Both the position numbers and the translations under genes were made by a program. A stretch of DNA of 64,000 nucleotides, from NCBI RefSeq assembly GCF_000525995.1, contig NZ_AODL01000012.1:1-64000 (forward strand), given 5' to 3'. This document shows, one piece after another, positions 8,982 to 20,417 of this stretch. Below the pieces are notes generated by a model. It worked only from the letters and a program-made list of their open reading frames with translations, had not been told where the DNA came from and did not search any database. This DNA comes from Paenilisteria riparia FSL S10-1204 (GTDB lineage: Bacteria > Bacillota > Bacilli > Lactobacillales > Listeriaceae). The number at the start of each line of letters is the position of its first letter. Positions within the stretch are counted from its first letter, which is position 1.

Positions 8982-9701
8982 TTATTCTCCTAAATCCACG
9001 TTATGATAGACTTTCTGCACATCTTCTAAATCTTCTAGTGCATCAAGCATTTTCTCGAATTTCACTAAGTCTTCTTCGCCTAAAGTTACTTCATTCTGTG
9101 GAATCATTTCGATTTCGGCAACGGTGAATTCTTCAATACCCGCTGTTTTCAATGCTTCTTGTACGCTATGGAAATCCTCTGGTTCTGCGTAAACAATCGC
9201 TTGACCATCTTCGTCTAGCACATCACGAACGTCAATGTCTGCTTCCATCAATAATTCCAATAGTTCATCTGCATCTTTATCGGCAATCCCGAAAATCGCT
9301 GTATTATCAAACATATAAGCAACGGAGCCGCTCACGCCCATGTTTCCGCCGTTTTTGCTGTAGGCCGCGCGAACGTCTGATGCAGTGCGGTTAACGTTAT
9401 TTGTTAAAGCATCTACAATGACCATCGAGCCGTTTGGACCAAAGCCTTCGTAACGTAGTTCGGAATAGTTTTCATCGCCTGTACCTTTTGCTTTTTCGAT
9501 AGCGCGGTCGATGATGTGTTTTGGTACGTTGTATGTTTTGGCGCGCTCAATAACGAAGCGCAGTTTTTGATTAGAATGTGGGTCTGGATCGCCTTGTTTT
9601 GCGGCTACATAGATTTCAACCCCGAACTTTGCGTAAATACGACTGTTATTTGCGTCTTTTGATGCTTTCTTTTCTTTAATATTTGCCCATTTGCGGCCCA
9701 T
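8982..9701 (-). CDS. YebC/PmpR-family (YeeN-type) DNA-binding regulator
   Basis: A 239-residue member of the YebC/TACO1 family, full length. Members act as transcriptional regulators, and some as translation factors that relieve ribosome stalling. The N-terminus [20 protein letters not shown] and the [35 protein letters not shown] block are diagnostic, and the acidic domain 3 is intact. The variant N-terminus ([12 protein letters not shown] rather than AGHSKWANIKHRKAAQD) fits the YeeN branch. ATG 9701 is preceded by AAAGAGAG and by a consensus promoter at 9744-9772. It appears monocistronic, lying between the toxin locus and the adhesin gene. Confidence 0.93.
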   Translation of the reverse strand: MGRKWANIKEKKASKDANNSRIYAKFGVEIYVAAKQGDPDPHSNQKLRFVIERAKTYNVPKHIIDRAIEKAKGTGDENYSELRYEGFGPNGSMVIVDALTNNVNRTASDVRAAYSKNGGNMGVSGSVAYMFDNTAIFGIADKDADELLELLMEADIDVRDVLDEDGQAIVYAEPEDFHSVQEALKTAGIEEFTVAEIEMIPQNEVTLGEEDLVKFEKMLDALEDLEDVQKVYHNVDLGE

Positions 9702-9743
9702 ATTACCACTCTCTTTCTGATTAGGAGTTCCTTTACTTGTTTC

Positions 9744-9772
9744 ATTATAAATGTATTAGGACGATTTGTTAA
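9744..9772 (-). promoter_or_regulatory. Promoter of the yebC-family gene
   Basis: Minus-strand TTAACA (9767-9772) and TATAAT (9744-9749) with a 17-bp spacer, about 43 bp before the ATG. The rest of 9773-10147 is A/T-rich. On the plus strand it holds a weak TTGTTT-16-TATTGA promoter candidate at 10014-10041 for the adhesin and a small 8-bp hairpin at 10046-10073. I see no gene in it. Confidence 0.7.
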
Positions 9773-10147
9773 GTCTGATGTGAAATTCTTGCAAAAAAAC
9801 ACCAGCCTTCAATTTCCAAAAACTAAAAAATAAAACTGGTTCAAAAGAACTATTTTTTTAATTGCCTAGTATATATAAAGCGCAAAAATTTCACAAATAA
9901 AACATAAAAACGGCTAATTGTGGCGAAAATGTGACAAATGTGTACGTGATGTCATGAAAAGGTGAATAATGTTACTAAATCATCATTTTGTGTTTTAGCT
10001 CTAGTTTTTAAAATTGTTTAGGTGTAAACTAGCGATATTGAAATGATGAATAAGCGTAGATTCTTTTATTCATGCGGTGTTTGTGTAATATTGATTTAGC
10101 TTTGACATGTTTTGGAGAGGGCTTTTTTCATTGGAAGGGGAATCAAG

Positions 10148-13100
10148 ATGAAAAGGTTTTTTAGTCTTTTCGCTGTTCTTCTCTTGATACTACAAATGAT
10201 TTTACCGCAAATGGTTTTAGCACAAACAACTACGGATACAAAAGAGATAAACGGCGCTGTATTAGTGAATATTATTGTGAATAAAAACACAGATGCGACA
10301 AGTAACTATACGATTAGTGGGCAGATGGTAAATCATTCGGATAAAGCGAAGACTGGAACAGTGACGGTTTCTGATAATGTGAAGGTCTCAGCGATTCAGG
10401 ATGCTGTCGTGCTGGATGCCCAACAACATGTCATTGGCAAATATGATGTGGCAAATAATGCGATTACGTTCCCTATTCCTGAGAATTCGGATACGGTATT
10501 TACCCTTCACGTAAATGGTAAATATGTTGGTGATCTTGCGAAGGATCACGTGACTTTTTCGGATGGGGTGCATGTAATTTCAAAGGATGTTGGTAAAATC
10601 GTTGAGCCTCAACAAGACGAAATAACGGCAACGGTGCCAGCAAGTCAAACGCAACCTGAGAATGTTACTATTCCAAAACGCGATACGGTTGTAAAAAAAG
10701 TGAAGGAAAATAGTCCGCGTAACCTGAAAGATATTTTTGCAGAGCTTGGTTATCCAAGTGAGGAAAGCTCGATTTTGTCGGATATGAAAGTGACGTACAA
10801 AGATAAGAATGGTAATGTGATAACAGAGCCAACTGTGAATGATAAAATTGAATTTGCGTTTGACTGGCACATCCCCAATGATGTAGGTGAGTTAGTGAAT
10901 GCTGGGGATTATTACATATTTGAATTACCTGACAATATAAAAATTCCTAAAAATATGACAATTGAACTTGGCGAATTTGGAACAGCGACGGTAGACACGA
11001 ATGGGACAGTGATAATTACATTCACCGATGAAGTAAAAAATAATTCAGATGTAAATGGAACGCTTCATTTTGATGCTGGATTTAATGAGAACGTGATTGA
11101 TGGACCAGGCGATATGTCAATCAAGGTTCCAGACGAAGTTAATTTGCCGAGCACAGAAGTTCCGATTAAGCCTTTTGGTGCGGCGATGATTGATAAGAGT
11201 GGCCATTTTGATAAGGTGCAAAATCCGGACCGTATCATTTGGAATGTGGACATTAATAAAGGCTTGAAGACAGTGAATAATGCAAAAGTAACAGAGGCAT
11301 TTCCTGCTGGTTTGACGTATGAGTCTGTGAAAGTATACCAAATTGGCGTTGACTTACACGGAAAAGTTATTCCTAATAGCGAAAAGCTTATAACGACTGG
11401 CTACACGACGGATGCGAACGGAAATGTTACGTTTACCGAACCAATTGATGAAGCATATCGATTGGAATATATAACAAAAATAAATAATGATAAAAAGCCG
11501 TTTGCAGGTGGTACGGTTACTTTTAAGAATAATGTGACTTTGACTAGTGATAATTTAGATGATTTAGCAACTTCAGCAACTGTGAGTGCTAAATATGGGA
11601 AAGTTGTTGCAAAAGCAGCAACGAATTATGACTCGAAAGATCAAACCTTCAGTTGGACGATAAAATATAATTACGGTGAGAAGCACATTAGCAAAGATGA
11701 CGCGGTGATCACAGACACTTTTGGCTCGGATAAAATGATTTTGGTAAGTGATTCTGTGCAACTGTACAATATGACATTTGATTCTAGTGGCAAGGAAATC
11801 AAAGGTGCGGCGCTAGTTAAAGGCACGGATTATGAACTTCTTCCTACGGCAAACGGTTTTGAAATTCACTTTTTGCATGATGTGAATGGTGCTGTAAAAA
11901 TCGATTATAAAACGGGCATTTCAGGCACATTAACCGAAAATATTAACATTTCGAACAAAGTTGATATTTCTACGGGACAAAATAGTAATGGTTTAGGAAC
12001 GATGTATCAACAAAGCCTAGTGAAAAAACTTGCTGATGTGAACTATGATACGAAGACGGCTTCGTGGGTTATCGATGTTAATAAAAATCATTATTTTATG
12101 AAAAACTGGGCAATGACTGATGCTTTGAGTCATGGCTTGACGCTAATTCCGGATTCTTTGAAGGTATACGATGTGAACCAAAAACACGAACTTGTAGAGG
12201 GAACAGACTATACTTTTGCATATGACAAGGATACAAATATTTTTAAAATGGAGTTCTTGAATAGTTACAAAGATGGTACGGAAAATCAATTCCGAATTTC
12301 CTATGATACGAAATACGACATGAATGTGTTACGTGGCAACGACTCCGAGTTGAGTTTCAAAAATGATGTCTCGGCCACTTGGATAGATCAAAATGGAGAC
12401 CCGAAAACGAGTAAGGACTATGTGATTTTCAAACCAAATGATCCAACGAAATACAATGGTTTCAAAAATGGCTCTTATAACGCGCAAACGAAGTTGATTA
12501 CATGGGCTATTGGTGTGAACTATGATGATATTGATTTGAAAAATGCAAAAGTAGTAGATCCGATTCTTGGAAATCAGCAATTTGTTTCAGGTTCTGTGAA
12601 GATTTACCATTATACGATTCATCATGATGGCTCCATTGTTAAAGGGGAAGAAATTAGTGATTATTCTGATTTCGTGATTGATGAGCCTTCAAATAAGAAC
12701 GAGGATACGTTGACGGTCAATTTCCCAGATGGCAAAGCAGCGATGTACTTGATTGAGTTCGACACGAGCGTGAAGGGGCAACTTGTTTCGGCGAACTACA
12801 AGAACGATGCAGTTTTCCAAAACGATACGTATCCCAATCAGACGCTAAGCGCGGATGTATCTGTGACGAACGGTGGTAAATTTGCGGTGAAATCAGGGAT
12901 GCAGGATGATGACGGGTATGTGAATTGGTCGGTGACGGTGAATCCGAGCTTGTCGCAGTTGGATGATGTTGTTATGACGGACCACCCATCTACGAATCAG
13001 TCGATTGATTTGGATTCGCTAGTTATTTATGGCACGACGGTGAATGCTGACGGGACGCTTGTTGTGAACAAGAATGTGAAGTTGACGAAAGATGTGGACT

Positions 13101-15046
13101 ACACGGCGACGCTCACGACGGATAATGAGACTGGCCAGCAGGAATTGAAAGTGACTTTTGCGAAACAATTGAATACCGCATTCGTGGTGCAGTACCGCAC
13201 GATGGTGCTCATGACGGGTGACAAGGATAAAGTATCGAACAATGTTAAAATTACAGGGAATCATGAGGAAGAAGTGACTGGTGGCAGTGAAACATCACTA
13301 GACGTTGTTGTGTCGAACGGTGGCGGGACGGCGGTTGGAACGAAAGGCAGCATTACTTTCCAAAAAGTCGACCCGAACGATACGATACTACATGGCGCTA
13401 AATTTCAGCTTTTAGACAAGAATAACCGCGTCGTAGTACGAGAAGGAACGATAGGTCAAGACGGTAAGCTGACTTTTGGTAATTTGCCGTATGGTACGTA
13501 TTACTTAAAAGAGGTGAAGGCCCCAGAAGGATTCTCGGTCAGCGATGAGTTAGTAAAAGGTAAAAAAGTAACGATTTCTAAAGACACAACGGATGCTAAA
13601 ATTGCTGAAAAAATCGTGAACGCGGCGAATAAAGTAACATTTATGAAGCAAAATGAAGCGCATGATGCACTTTCAGGAGCCATTTTCAAATTACAATGGC
13701 AAGTTGGCAATGAATGGCTAGAAATTCGCGGAGATGAAACGTTTGAAACGGATTCGGACGGCAGACTTGTCATCGAAGGATTGCTTCCAGCGAATTATCG
13801 TTTAGTGGAAACGGTCGCGCCACACGGTTACGTTTTAAATACAGAACCTATTCCGTTCTCAGTAGTGCAAGACAGCAACGGTCAAATTGCAGATGTGGAT
13901 GTCGTTCCATTTGTGAACTACAAAGGAAGTTTTGAATTTGAAAAACAAGATGATGCAGGAAATGCGCTAAGCGATGCAGCCTTCATTTTGCAAGACCAAA
14001 CAGGAAAAACAGTTGCTACACTAGCATCCAATTCAGATGGAAAAGTAAGTGCCACGGACTTAGCGCCAGGCGATTACACGATTACGGAAGTTAAAGCACC
14101 GACTGGCTACATCCTAAACACGAAACCGATTCATTTTACAATTGCGAATCAGGCAAACGGCAAACCAGCCACAGAAATGCTCGATAATTTTACGAACTAT
14201 AAAGGGCACGCCTCTCTTAAGAAAACCGGAGAAGATGGCGCAGCTCTGTCAGGCGCTGTATTCCAAGTGACAGACCAAGAAGGCAATATGATACGCGAGA
14301 ATTTGATAACTAATTCAGATGCGTCGTTGATGTCACTGATTTGGCCCCAGGAACGTACCAGTTTATCGAAACTGCTGCACCGACAGGCTATTTAATTAAC
14401 GAAACGCCAGTAAAATTCACAATCGCAGACAATGCAAACGGCGAACCAGTAAAAGTCCAAACGCAATTGACGGATTATCAAGGTTCTGTAGTTTTGAAAA
14501 AAGTAAATGATAGTGGGCAAACACTCGAAGGAGCGGCATTTGATTTACTAAGCGAAGATGGTACGGTCATTTCAAACTTAGTAACAGACGCAGACGGAAA
14601 AATTAGCGCCAGTGGCCTCGCGCCAGGCAATTACTACTTCACAGAAACAGCCGCGCCAGTAGGATATAAACTAGACAGCACGCCAATTCCGTTTACAATC
14701 CTCACAACAGCAGTAGACAAACCGGAATTAATTGAGCTCGAATTCACCAACAAGAAATTACCGCCACAAATCCTACCACCAAAACCAGTCGAACCCGAAA
14801 AACCAAATCACCCCAGAAAAACCGACAAAACCAGTGACACCAACGCCAAAACCACTCGAAGTAAGACCAGGGGAACAAACAATGCAACCAAAACCAATAC
14901 CAAAAGCAGAAGTAACGCCAAAACCAGTAATCAAACCCGAAACCAAATTACCGCAAACCGGCGATAACAACGCGGAAACAGTTTTGTTTACACTTCTCGG
15001 CACAGCAATGATAGCAGCGTGGTTCAGGTTGTCTCGAAAACAATAA
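10148..15046 (+). CDS. LPXTG cell-wall-anchored adhesin with SpaA/Cna-B repeats (two frameshifts)
   Basis: A giant surface protein of about 1630 residues. It has a signal peptide MKRFFSLFAVLLLILQ...VLA (residues 1-29), about 1000 residues of Cna/Sdr-type collagen-binding-like adhesion domains, and five prealbumin-like SpaA/Cna-B domains (about 13345-13610, 13620-13920, 13920-14200, 14205-14470, 14470-14730). A Pro/Lys-rich wall-spanning stretch is followed by the sorting signal LPQTGDN with a hydrophobic helix and SRKQ tail. Each SpaA unit carries a K-pilin-like lysine at its start and an ET/EV-APxGY ending. Start ATG 10148 follows GGAAGGGG. Two 1-base losses break the frame: at about 14321 (one G restores SDGVVDVTDLAPGTY) and in an A run at about 14806 (one A restores PKITPEKPTKP). 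No sortase gene is in the window. It is likely covalently wall-linked by sortase A and mediates attachment. Confidence 0.88.
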
Positions 15047-15158
15047 GCATAAATCCGCGCAATTTTTAACCAGTTGCGCGGATTTTTCCGTATTCGATGG
15101 AGTTCCAAGTCGGAATGTACTATAATAAGAGTATAAAACCGAATGGAGGAAATTAAAT

Positions 15159-15497
15159 ATGGCTGATTTGCCAAAATGTCCAGAATGCAATTCCGAATAC
15201 ACGTACGAAGATAGAGGTCTATTTATTTGCCCAGAATGTGGTCACGAGTGGTCTGCTGATGCTGCAGAGGCAAGCGATGACGTGAAAGTTGTCCGCGATT
15301 CTAACGGTAACGTACTGACGGATGGCGATTCTATTACAGTAATTAAAGATTTAAAAGTAAAAGGCAGTTCATCGGTTGTCAAAATCGGAACAAAAGTAAA
15401 AAACATCCGTTTAGTAGACGGCGACCATGACATCGACTGCAAAATTGATGGTTTCGGACCAATGAAGTTAAAATCAGAGTTTGTTAAGAAACTGTAG
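15159..15497 (+). CDS. PhnA/YjdM-family zinc-ribbon protein
   Basis: A 112-residue protein with an N-terminal zinc ribbon of two CPEC motifs ([10 protein letters not shown] and [10 protein letters not shown], residues 6-32). It is followed by the PhnA SH3-like domain ([23 protein letters not shown], ending [10 protein letters not shown]). The family was named for alkylphosphonate utilisation, but that role is doubtful and the biochemical function is unsettled. GGAGG precedes ATG 15159. It is a single gene followed by a strong terminator. Confidence 0.93.
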   Translation: MADLPKCPECNSEYTYEDRGLFICPECGHEWSADAAEASDDVKVVRDSNGNVLTDGDSITVIKDLKVKGSSSVVKIGTKVKNIRLVDGDHDIDCKIDGFGPMKLKSEFVKKL

Positions 15498-15524
15498 AAA
15501 AAATATATTTTCAAACAACGCTGA

Positions 15525-15550
15525 AAGCTTGCTGAAGCAAGCTTTTTTTA
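15525..15550 (+). terminator. Intrinsic terminator after the phnA-like gene
   Basis: Perfect 9-bp stem AAAGCTTGC (15525-15533) / GCAAGCTTT (15538-15546) with a TGAA loop and a T run. Confidence 0.9.
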
Positions 15551-15569
15551 TATGAAAGGAGTGGAAAAA

Positions 15570-15755
15570 ATGAGATATATAAAATCACAAATGAAACAAT
15601 TAGTGCGTGAAAACGAGAGATTGCAACATAAATTACAATCGTTGATGACAGAGCATGATTTAGAGAAGACTTTTGCATTGAAAGCTTTGTACCATGCGGA
15701 TGTAGCTGATGGTGGGAAGTATCAAGAAGATTATCAAGCATTAGATGATTTATGA
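15570..15755 (+). CDS. Small hypothetical coiled-coil protein
   Basis: A 61-residue protein not recognised as a named family. The N-terminal half is a basic amphipathic helix likely to form a coiled coil (QLVRENERLQHKLQSLMTEH), followed by a helical AALYHADVAD-like stretch and an acidic tail YQALDDL. Start ATG 15570 is favoured because AAGGAGTGG (15555-15563) is optimally spaced; an in-frame ATG at 15552 would sit upstream of that site. It has no membrane segment and is probably cytosolic. It lies alone between a terminator and the nickel/cobalt permease gene. The function is unknown. Confidence 0.6.
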   Translation: MRYIKSQMKQLVRENERLQHKLQSLMTEHDLEKTFALKALYHADVADGGKYQEDYQALDDL

Positions 15756-15940
15756 TAATTTTTTTTGTTGTAAAGTATTGTTGTAGTGGGCTTTTAGCTG
15801 TTTTTTAGGTTTTTCCGGTAGCTTATGATGTGACGCATCAGGAATTTGGTGATATGATGATACTTTAAGAGCTTTGGAATGTATCAATTGCAAAGTTTTT
15901 AACAATCATGAATTTCTAAGCGAAAGGAAGCGAACAAGGG

Positions 15941-16906
15941 ATGCGGAAAACAACTTCGATTCCACTATATGCATTACTTGTTGTTCTGATCCACATAGTT
16001 GCGGTCGTGTTATTACTCATCTATGTCCAGACAACACCAGCATTATTTGCAAGTGCGATTCTTGCATATTCTTATGGGGCAAGGCATGCCTTTGATGCGG
16101 ACCACATTGTGGCAATTGACAATACGGTGCGTAAATTAGTAAGTAGAAAGACAGACGGAAACGGTGTCGGATTTTTCTTCTCCATGGGACATTCAACGGT
16201 AGTCATTTTAATGATTTTCGTGCTTATATGGGTGACTGGGAAATTAACGGGAAAATGGGCTTTTATTACAGATTATGGCCCAGCAATTGGCACGGTTGTA
16301 GCGGGTACTTTCCTGATTTTAATTGCAATTTCGAATATCATTTCATTGCGAAAATTAATGGCGGCAGAGCGAAACGGAACTGGCATGGACGACGCATTGG
16401 CGTCCCGCGGGTTTATTGTTCGTCTCGTGGAACCGCTCAATAAGTTCGTAACAAAGAGTTGGCATATTTATCCGATTGGCTTTTTGTTTGGTCTTGGCTT
16501 TGATACAGCGACAGAGATTGGTCTAATCACACTAAGCGTTCAGTCAAGCGCGACTGTTCCAGCACTTGGCTTATTATGCTTACCCTTATCATTTTTGGCT
16601 GGTATGTGCTTATTTGATACATTAGATAGTATCATTATGAGTCAAACATATGGTTGGGCGTATGACAACCATAAACGTCGCTATCGTTATAATGTTATTG
16701 TCACAGTGATTTCAGTCGTTTCGGCGGTTGTTGTCGGTGGCACGATATTAATGCAGTTCTTGCTAAGCTATACAAATTTGAACGGAGCGGTTGTGCATTT
16801 CATTAATGGTATTGATTTCAATGGTTTTGGAATTACATTGATGTTATCATTCTTATTAATATGGCTTTGTGCAATGCTGGTTTATCGACGTCAAAAAAGA
16901 TTATAG
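15941..16906 (+). CDS. Nickel/cobalt permease, NiCoT (HoxN/NixA) family
   Basis: A 321-residue secondary transporter with about eight TM helices. The NiCoT signature RHAFDADHI (HX4DH, residues about 47-55) that binds Ni2+/Co2+ is present. The family blocks FFSMGHSTVV, LGFDTATEIGL and LFDTLDS are also intact. It would import Ni2+ or Co2+ at high affinity. I looked for a B12 or metal riboswitch in the 185-nt upstream region and saw none. There is no urease, hydrogenase or cobalamin gene in the window. It ends at a 10-bp stem terminator, so it is monocistronic. Confidence 0.93.
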   Translation: MRKTTSIPLYALLVVLIHIVAVVLLLIYVQTTPALFASAILAYSYGARHAFDADHIVAIDNTVRKLVSRKTDGNGVGFFFSMGHSTVVILMIFVLIWVTGKLTGKWAFITDYGPAIGTVVAGTFLILIAISNIISLRKLMAAERNGTGMDDALASRGFIVRLVEPLNKFVTKSWHIYPIGFLFGLGFDTATEIGLITLSVQSSATVPALGLLCLPLSFLAGMCLFDTLDSIIMSQTYGWAYDNHKRRYRYNVIVTVISVVSAVVVGGTILMQFLLSYTNLNGAVVHFINGIDFNGFGITLMLSFLLIWLCAMLVYRRQKRL

Positions 16907-16910
16907 CGCG

Positions 16911-16946
16911 AAAACCCCGACTCTACTATTAGAATCGGGGTTTTTA
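16911..16946 (+). terminator. Intrinsic terminator
   Basis: Stem AAAACCCCGA (16911-16920) / TCGGGGTTTT (16935-16944) followed by T's, just after the permease stop. Confidence 0.9.
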
Positions 16947-17028
16947 CTAAAAAAATATAAAATAATCGTATTTTTTACTAACTATTCCTAGCAAATTGGT
17001 CACATAAGCTCTATAATAAAGCTAGTAA

Positions 17029-18039
<1,011 letters not shown>

Positions 18040-18046
18040 ATTAGTG

Positions 18047-18080
18047 AAACCTTGATAATACATCAGGGTTTTTATTTTTA
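18047..18080 (+). terminator. Intrinsic terminator after the lacI-family gene
   Basis: AAACCTTGAT (18047-18056) pairs with ATCAGGGTTT (18062-18071; one G.U) and is followed by a T-rich tail. It separates the regulator transcript from the transport operon. Confidence 0.85.
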
Positions 18081-18130
18081 GTAAATATATAGTAAAAATG
18101 ATTGACTTTTAACTAAAAAATTGTTATTCT
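18078..18130 (+). promoter_or_regulatory. Galactoside operon promoter with candidate operators
   Basis: TTGACT (18102-18107), 17-bp spacer, TATTCT (18125-18130). Immediately upstream are two TAGTAAA-like half-sites (about 18078-18096), and a TTAACTAA element lies in the spacer. Similar TAGTAAA sequences precede the repressor gene. The operator assignment is inference. Confidence 0.65.
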
Positions 18131-18201
18131 GATGATGAAACAAAACGAAGGAATTCACAAACTAACAAATGTTAGCGATTACAAAAATGGAGGGGTAAAA
18201 A

Positions 18202-19482
18202 ATGAAGAAGCGTTTTGTAATACTTTTAATGGTCAGTATGGCTGTTATGCTAGTCGTATCAGGATGTGGAGGAGGAAGCTCAGATAATGTGAATGAAAAT
18301 AAAAAGGAACTGACTGCTTGGGCTTGGAATGTGAATGTTAAGGCTTTGGAAGGTGCAGCGAAAGAATACGAGAAAGATAACCCAGGCTTCAAACTAAAAG
18401 TCGTAGAAATGAGTAACACGGATGCGTATCAAAAAATCACAACGGGCTTACAAGCTGGTGGTAAAGGCTTACCGGACATTTTGCTAATTGAAGATGATCA
18501 GGTGCAAGGGTATTTAGACAACTTCCCGAAAGGCTTTATTAACTTGTCTGATAAAGGTTTTGACGATGAAAAAAGTAAATTCCCAGAGTATAAAGTAAGT
18601 CTTTTAAGTAAAAATGATAAAATTTACGGATTCCCATTTGATGCCGGACCAGCAGGCGTTTTCTATCGCACAGATATTTTTAAAGAAGCAGGGATTGATC
18701 CGAAATCGATTCAGACATGGGATGATTACATTGCAGCAGGTAAAACAATTAAAGCAAAAACAGGTAAAGATATGATTGGTATGGATTACAACAACGATGA
18801 TGGGCAATACCGCATTATGCTAAACACGCTCGGCACGTTCTATTTTGATGACAAGGGCGATATCGCATTTACTTCTGATGCGTCCGAAAAAGCAATGAGC
18901 ATGGTACAAAAAATCAAAGATGCGGGCATTTCGAAAAATACGTCTGGCTGGGACCCTTGGGTTAGCGCCTTGGCGAACGGGGAAGTAGTGACAGCACCAA
19001 CTGGCGCATGGTTCTCTGGCTCGTTAATTCAACAAGCACCAGACTTAGCCGGAAAATGGAGCGTATTCCCGATTCCTGCTTTTAAAGAAGGTGGCAATCA
19101 TGCAGCAAATAATGGCGGGAGTAACTTCATGATTCCATCAGCAAGCGAGAAATCAGATGAAGCATACAAGTTCTTGAAATATTTCAGCACGTCGAACGAC
19201 ATACAAGAGCTAGCAATGAGTGAGGGCGGCCTATTCCCATCGTTGAATACTGTTTATGCAACCGATACGTTCAAAAATGCGGGTGATTATTTCACACAAG
19301 AAAATATTTGGAAGTTATTCGCGAATCAAATGGATGATATTAAGCCAGCGAACTACACAGGAAATTACTCGATTGCAAAAGATGAAGCGGTAAAAGCACA
19401 ATCTAAAGTTTTGGAAGGTGAAAATGTTAAGAAAGCGCTTCAAGAAGCGAAGAAAAGTTTAGCTAACCGAATCCAACAGTAA
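18202..19482 (+). CDS. Sugar ABC transporter substrate-binding lipoprotein (CUT1)
   Basis: A 426-residue extracellular receptor with a lipoprotein signal peptide (lipobox VVSGC, Cys at residue about 22) and a family-1 solute-binding fold (AYQKITTGLQAGGKGLPDIL, GFPFDAGPAGVFYRTDIF, GAWFSGS). GGAGGGG precedes ATG 18202. With the two permeases and two galactosidases downstream, it should bind galacto-oligosaccharides such as raffinose-type alpha-galactosides or beta-galactosides. No ATPase gene accompanies it, as is usual for Bacillota that share an MsmX/MsmK-type ATPase. Confidence 0.92.
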   Translation: MKKRFVILLMVSMAVMLVVSGCGGGSSDNVNENKKELTAWAWNVNVKALEGAAKEYEKDNPGFKLKVVEMSNTDAYQKITTGLQAGGKGLPDILLIEDDQVQGYLDNFPKGFINLSDKGFDDEKSKFPEYKVSLLSKNDKIYGFPFDAGPAGVFYRTDIFKEAGIDPKSIQTWDDYIAAGKTIKAKTGKDMIGMDYNNDDGQYRIMLNTLGTFYFDDKGDIAFTSDASEKAMSMVQKIKDAGISKNTSGWDPWVSALANGEVVTAPTGAWFSGSLIQQAPDLAGKWSVFPIPAFKEGGNHAANNGGSNFMIPSASEKSDEAYKFLKYFSTSNDIQELAMSEGGLFPSLNTVYATDTFKNAGDYFTQENIWKLFANQMDDIKPANYTGNYSIAKDEAVKAQSKVLEGENVKKALQEAKKSLANRIQQ

Positions 19483-19559
19483 AACATCTAACAAGGTGAG
19501 GGTGGAAAACAAGGCTTTATTTTTCTGCCTTCCCTGTTCTTGAAAGGAGAATGGATATT

Positions 19560-20417
19560 TTGAGTAGAAGTAAGACTTTTCCATATGTATTTATTTTACC
19601 ATCGGTGTTACTGTTTGTTGTGTTTATTCTGTATCCGATTATTTCGTCACTTGTGCTGAGTTTCCAGACGAGCAATGGTGGGGAGACTTCATTTGCTGGG
19701 CTTGCGAATTATGAGCGATTGTTGCATGATGAAATCTTTTGGAAAGCTTTGAAGAATACGTTTATTATCTTTATTTTTCAAGTGCCAATTATGCTGTTTT
19801 TAGGGCTTGTTTTGGCGACGGTGTTGAATAATAAGTTATTGAAATGGAAAGGCTTTTTCCGGGTTGGTTTTTATTTGCCGGCGGTGACTTCGCTTGTTGC
19901 ATATTCTTTGCTATTTTCGATTATGTTGCAGGATTCTGGGCTGGTTAATAATTTATTGTCGTACATAGGGATTGGACCGATTCCTTGGCTTTCTTCGGCG
20001 AGTTGGTCGAAGGTGTCGATTATTTTGGCGATGATTTGGCGTTGGACGGGCTATAACATGGTCATTTATTTGGCGGCGTTGCAAAATATACCGGAAGATA
20101 CGTATGAAGCGGCGGATATGGATGGCGCTGGGAAGATACGGCAGTTTTTCAGCATCACGATTCCGCAGTTAAAACCAGTGATTTTGTTTACTGCAATCTT
20201 GTCGACGATTGGTACATTGCAACTGTTTGACGAACCATTTAACTTAACAAAAGGTGGGCCGGCGGATTCGACGATGACGCTTGGCTTGTATATTTATCAA
20301 AATGGATTTAAATATTTTGACTTCAGTTATGCGTCGGCAGTGGCTTATGTAGTCGTGATTATCGTTGCCGTGCTGTCGTTCTTACAATTCAAATTTACGG
20401 GAGCTGATAAAAAATGA
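19560..20417 (+). CDS. Sugar ABC transporter permease, MalF/LacF-like
   Basis: About 285 residues with six TM helices and the EAA loop YEAADMDGAGKIRQFFSITIPQL, the ATPase contact. It forms the import channel with the next gene, which overlaps it by 4 bp. Start choice: an in-frame ATG at 19551 lies directly against the AAAGGAG site (19543-19549) and is too close, so TTG 19560 (M-S-R-S-K-T-F-P) is preferred. The short gap after the receptor gene holds only weak hairpin potential. Confidence 0.92.
   Translation: MSRSKTFPYVFILPSVLLFVVFILYPIISSLVLSFQTSNGGETSFAGLANYERLLHDEIFWKALKNTFIIFIFQVPIMLFLGLVLATVLNNKLLKWKGFFRVGFYLPAVTSLVAYSLLFSIMLQDSGLVNNLLSYIGIGPIPWLSSASWSKVSIILAMIWRWTGYNMVIYLAALQNIPEDTYEAADMDGAGKIRQFFSITIPQLKPVILFTAILSTIGTLQLFDEPFNLTKGGPADSTMTLGLYIYQNGFKYFDFSYASAVAYVVVIIVAVLSFLQFKFTGADKK

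Noticed and set aside
15756-15940. Possible cobalamin or Ni/Co riboswitch before the NiCoT permease
   Set aside because: I found no B12-box or NiCo-type conserved core, and no multi-helix layout.
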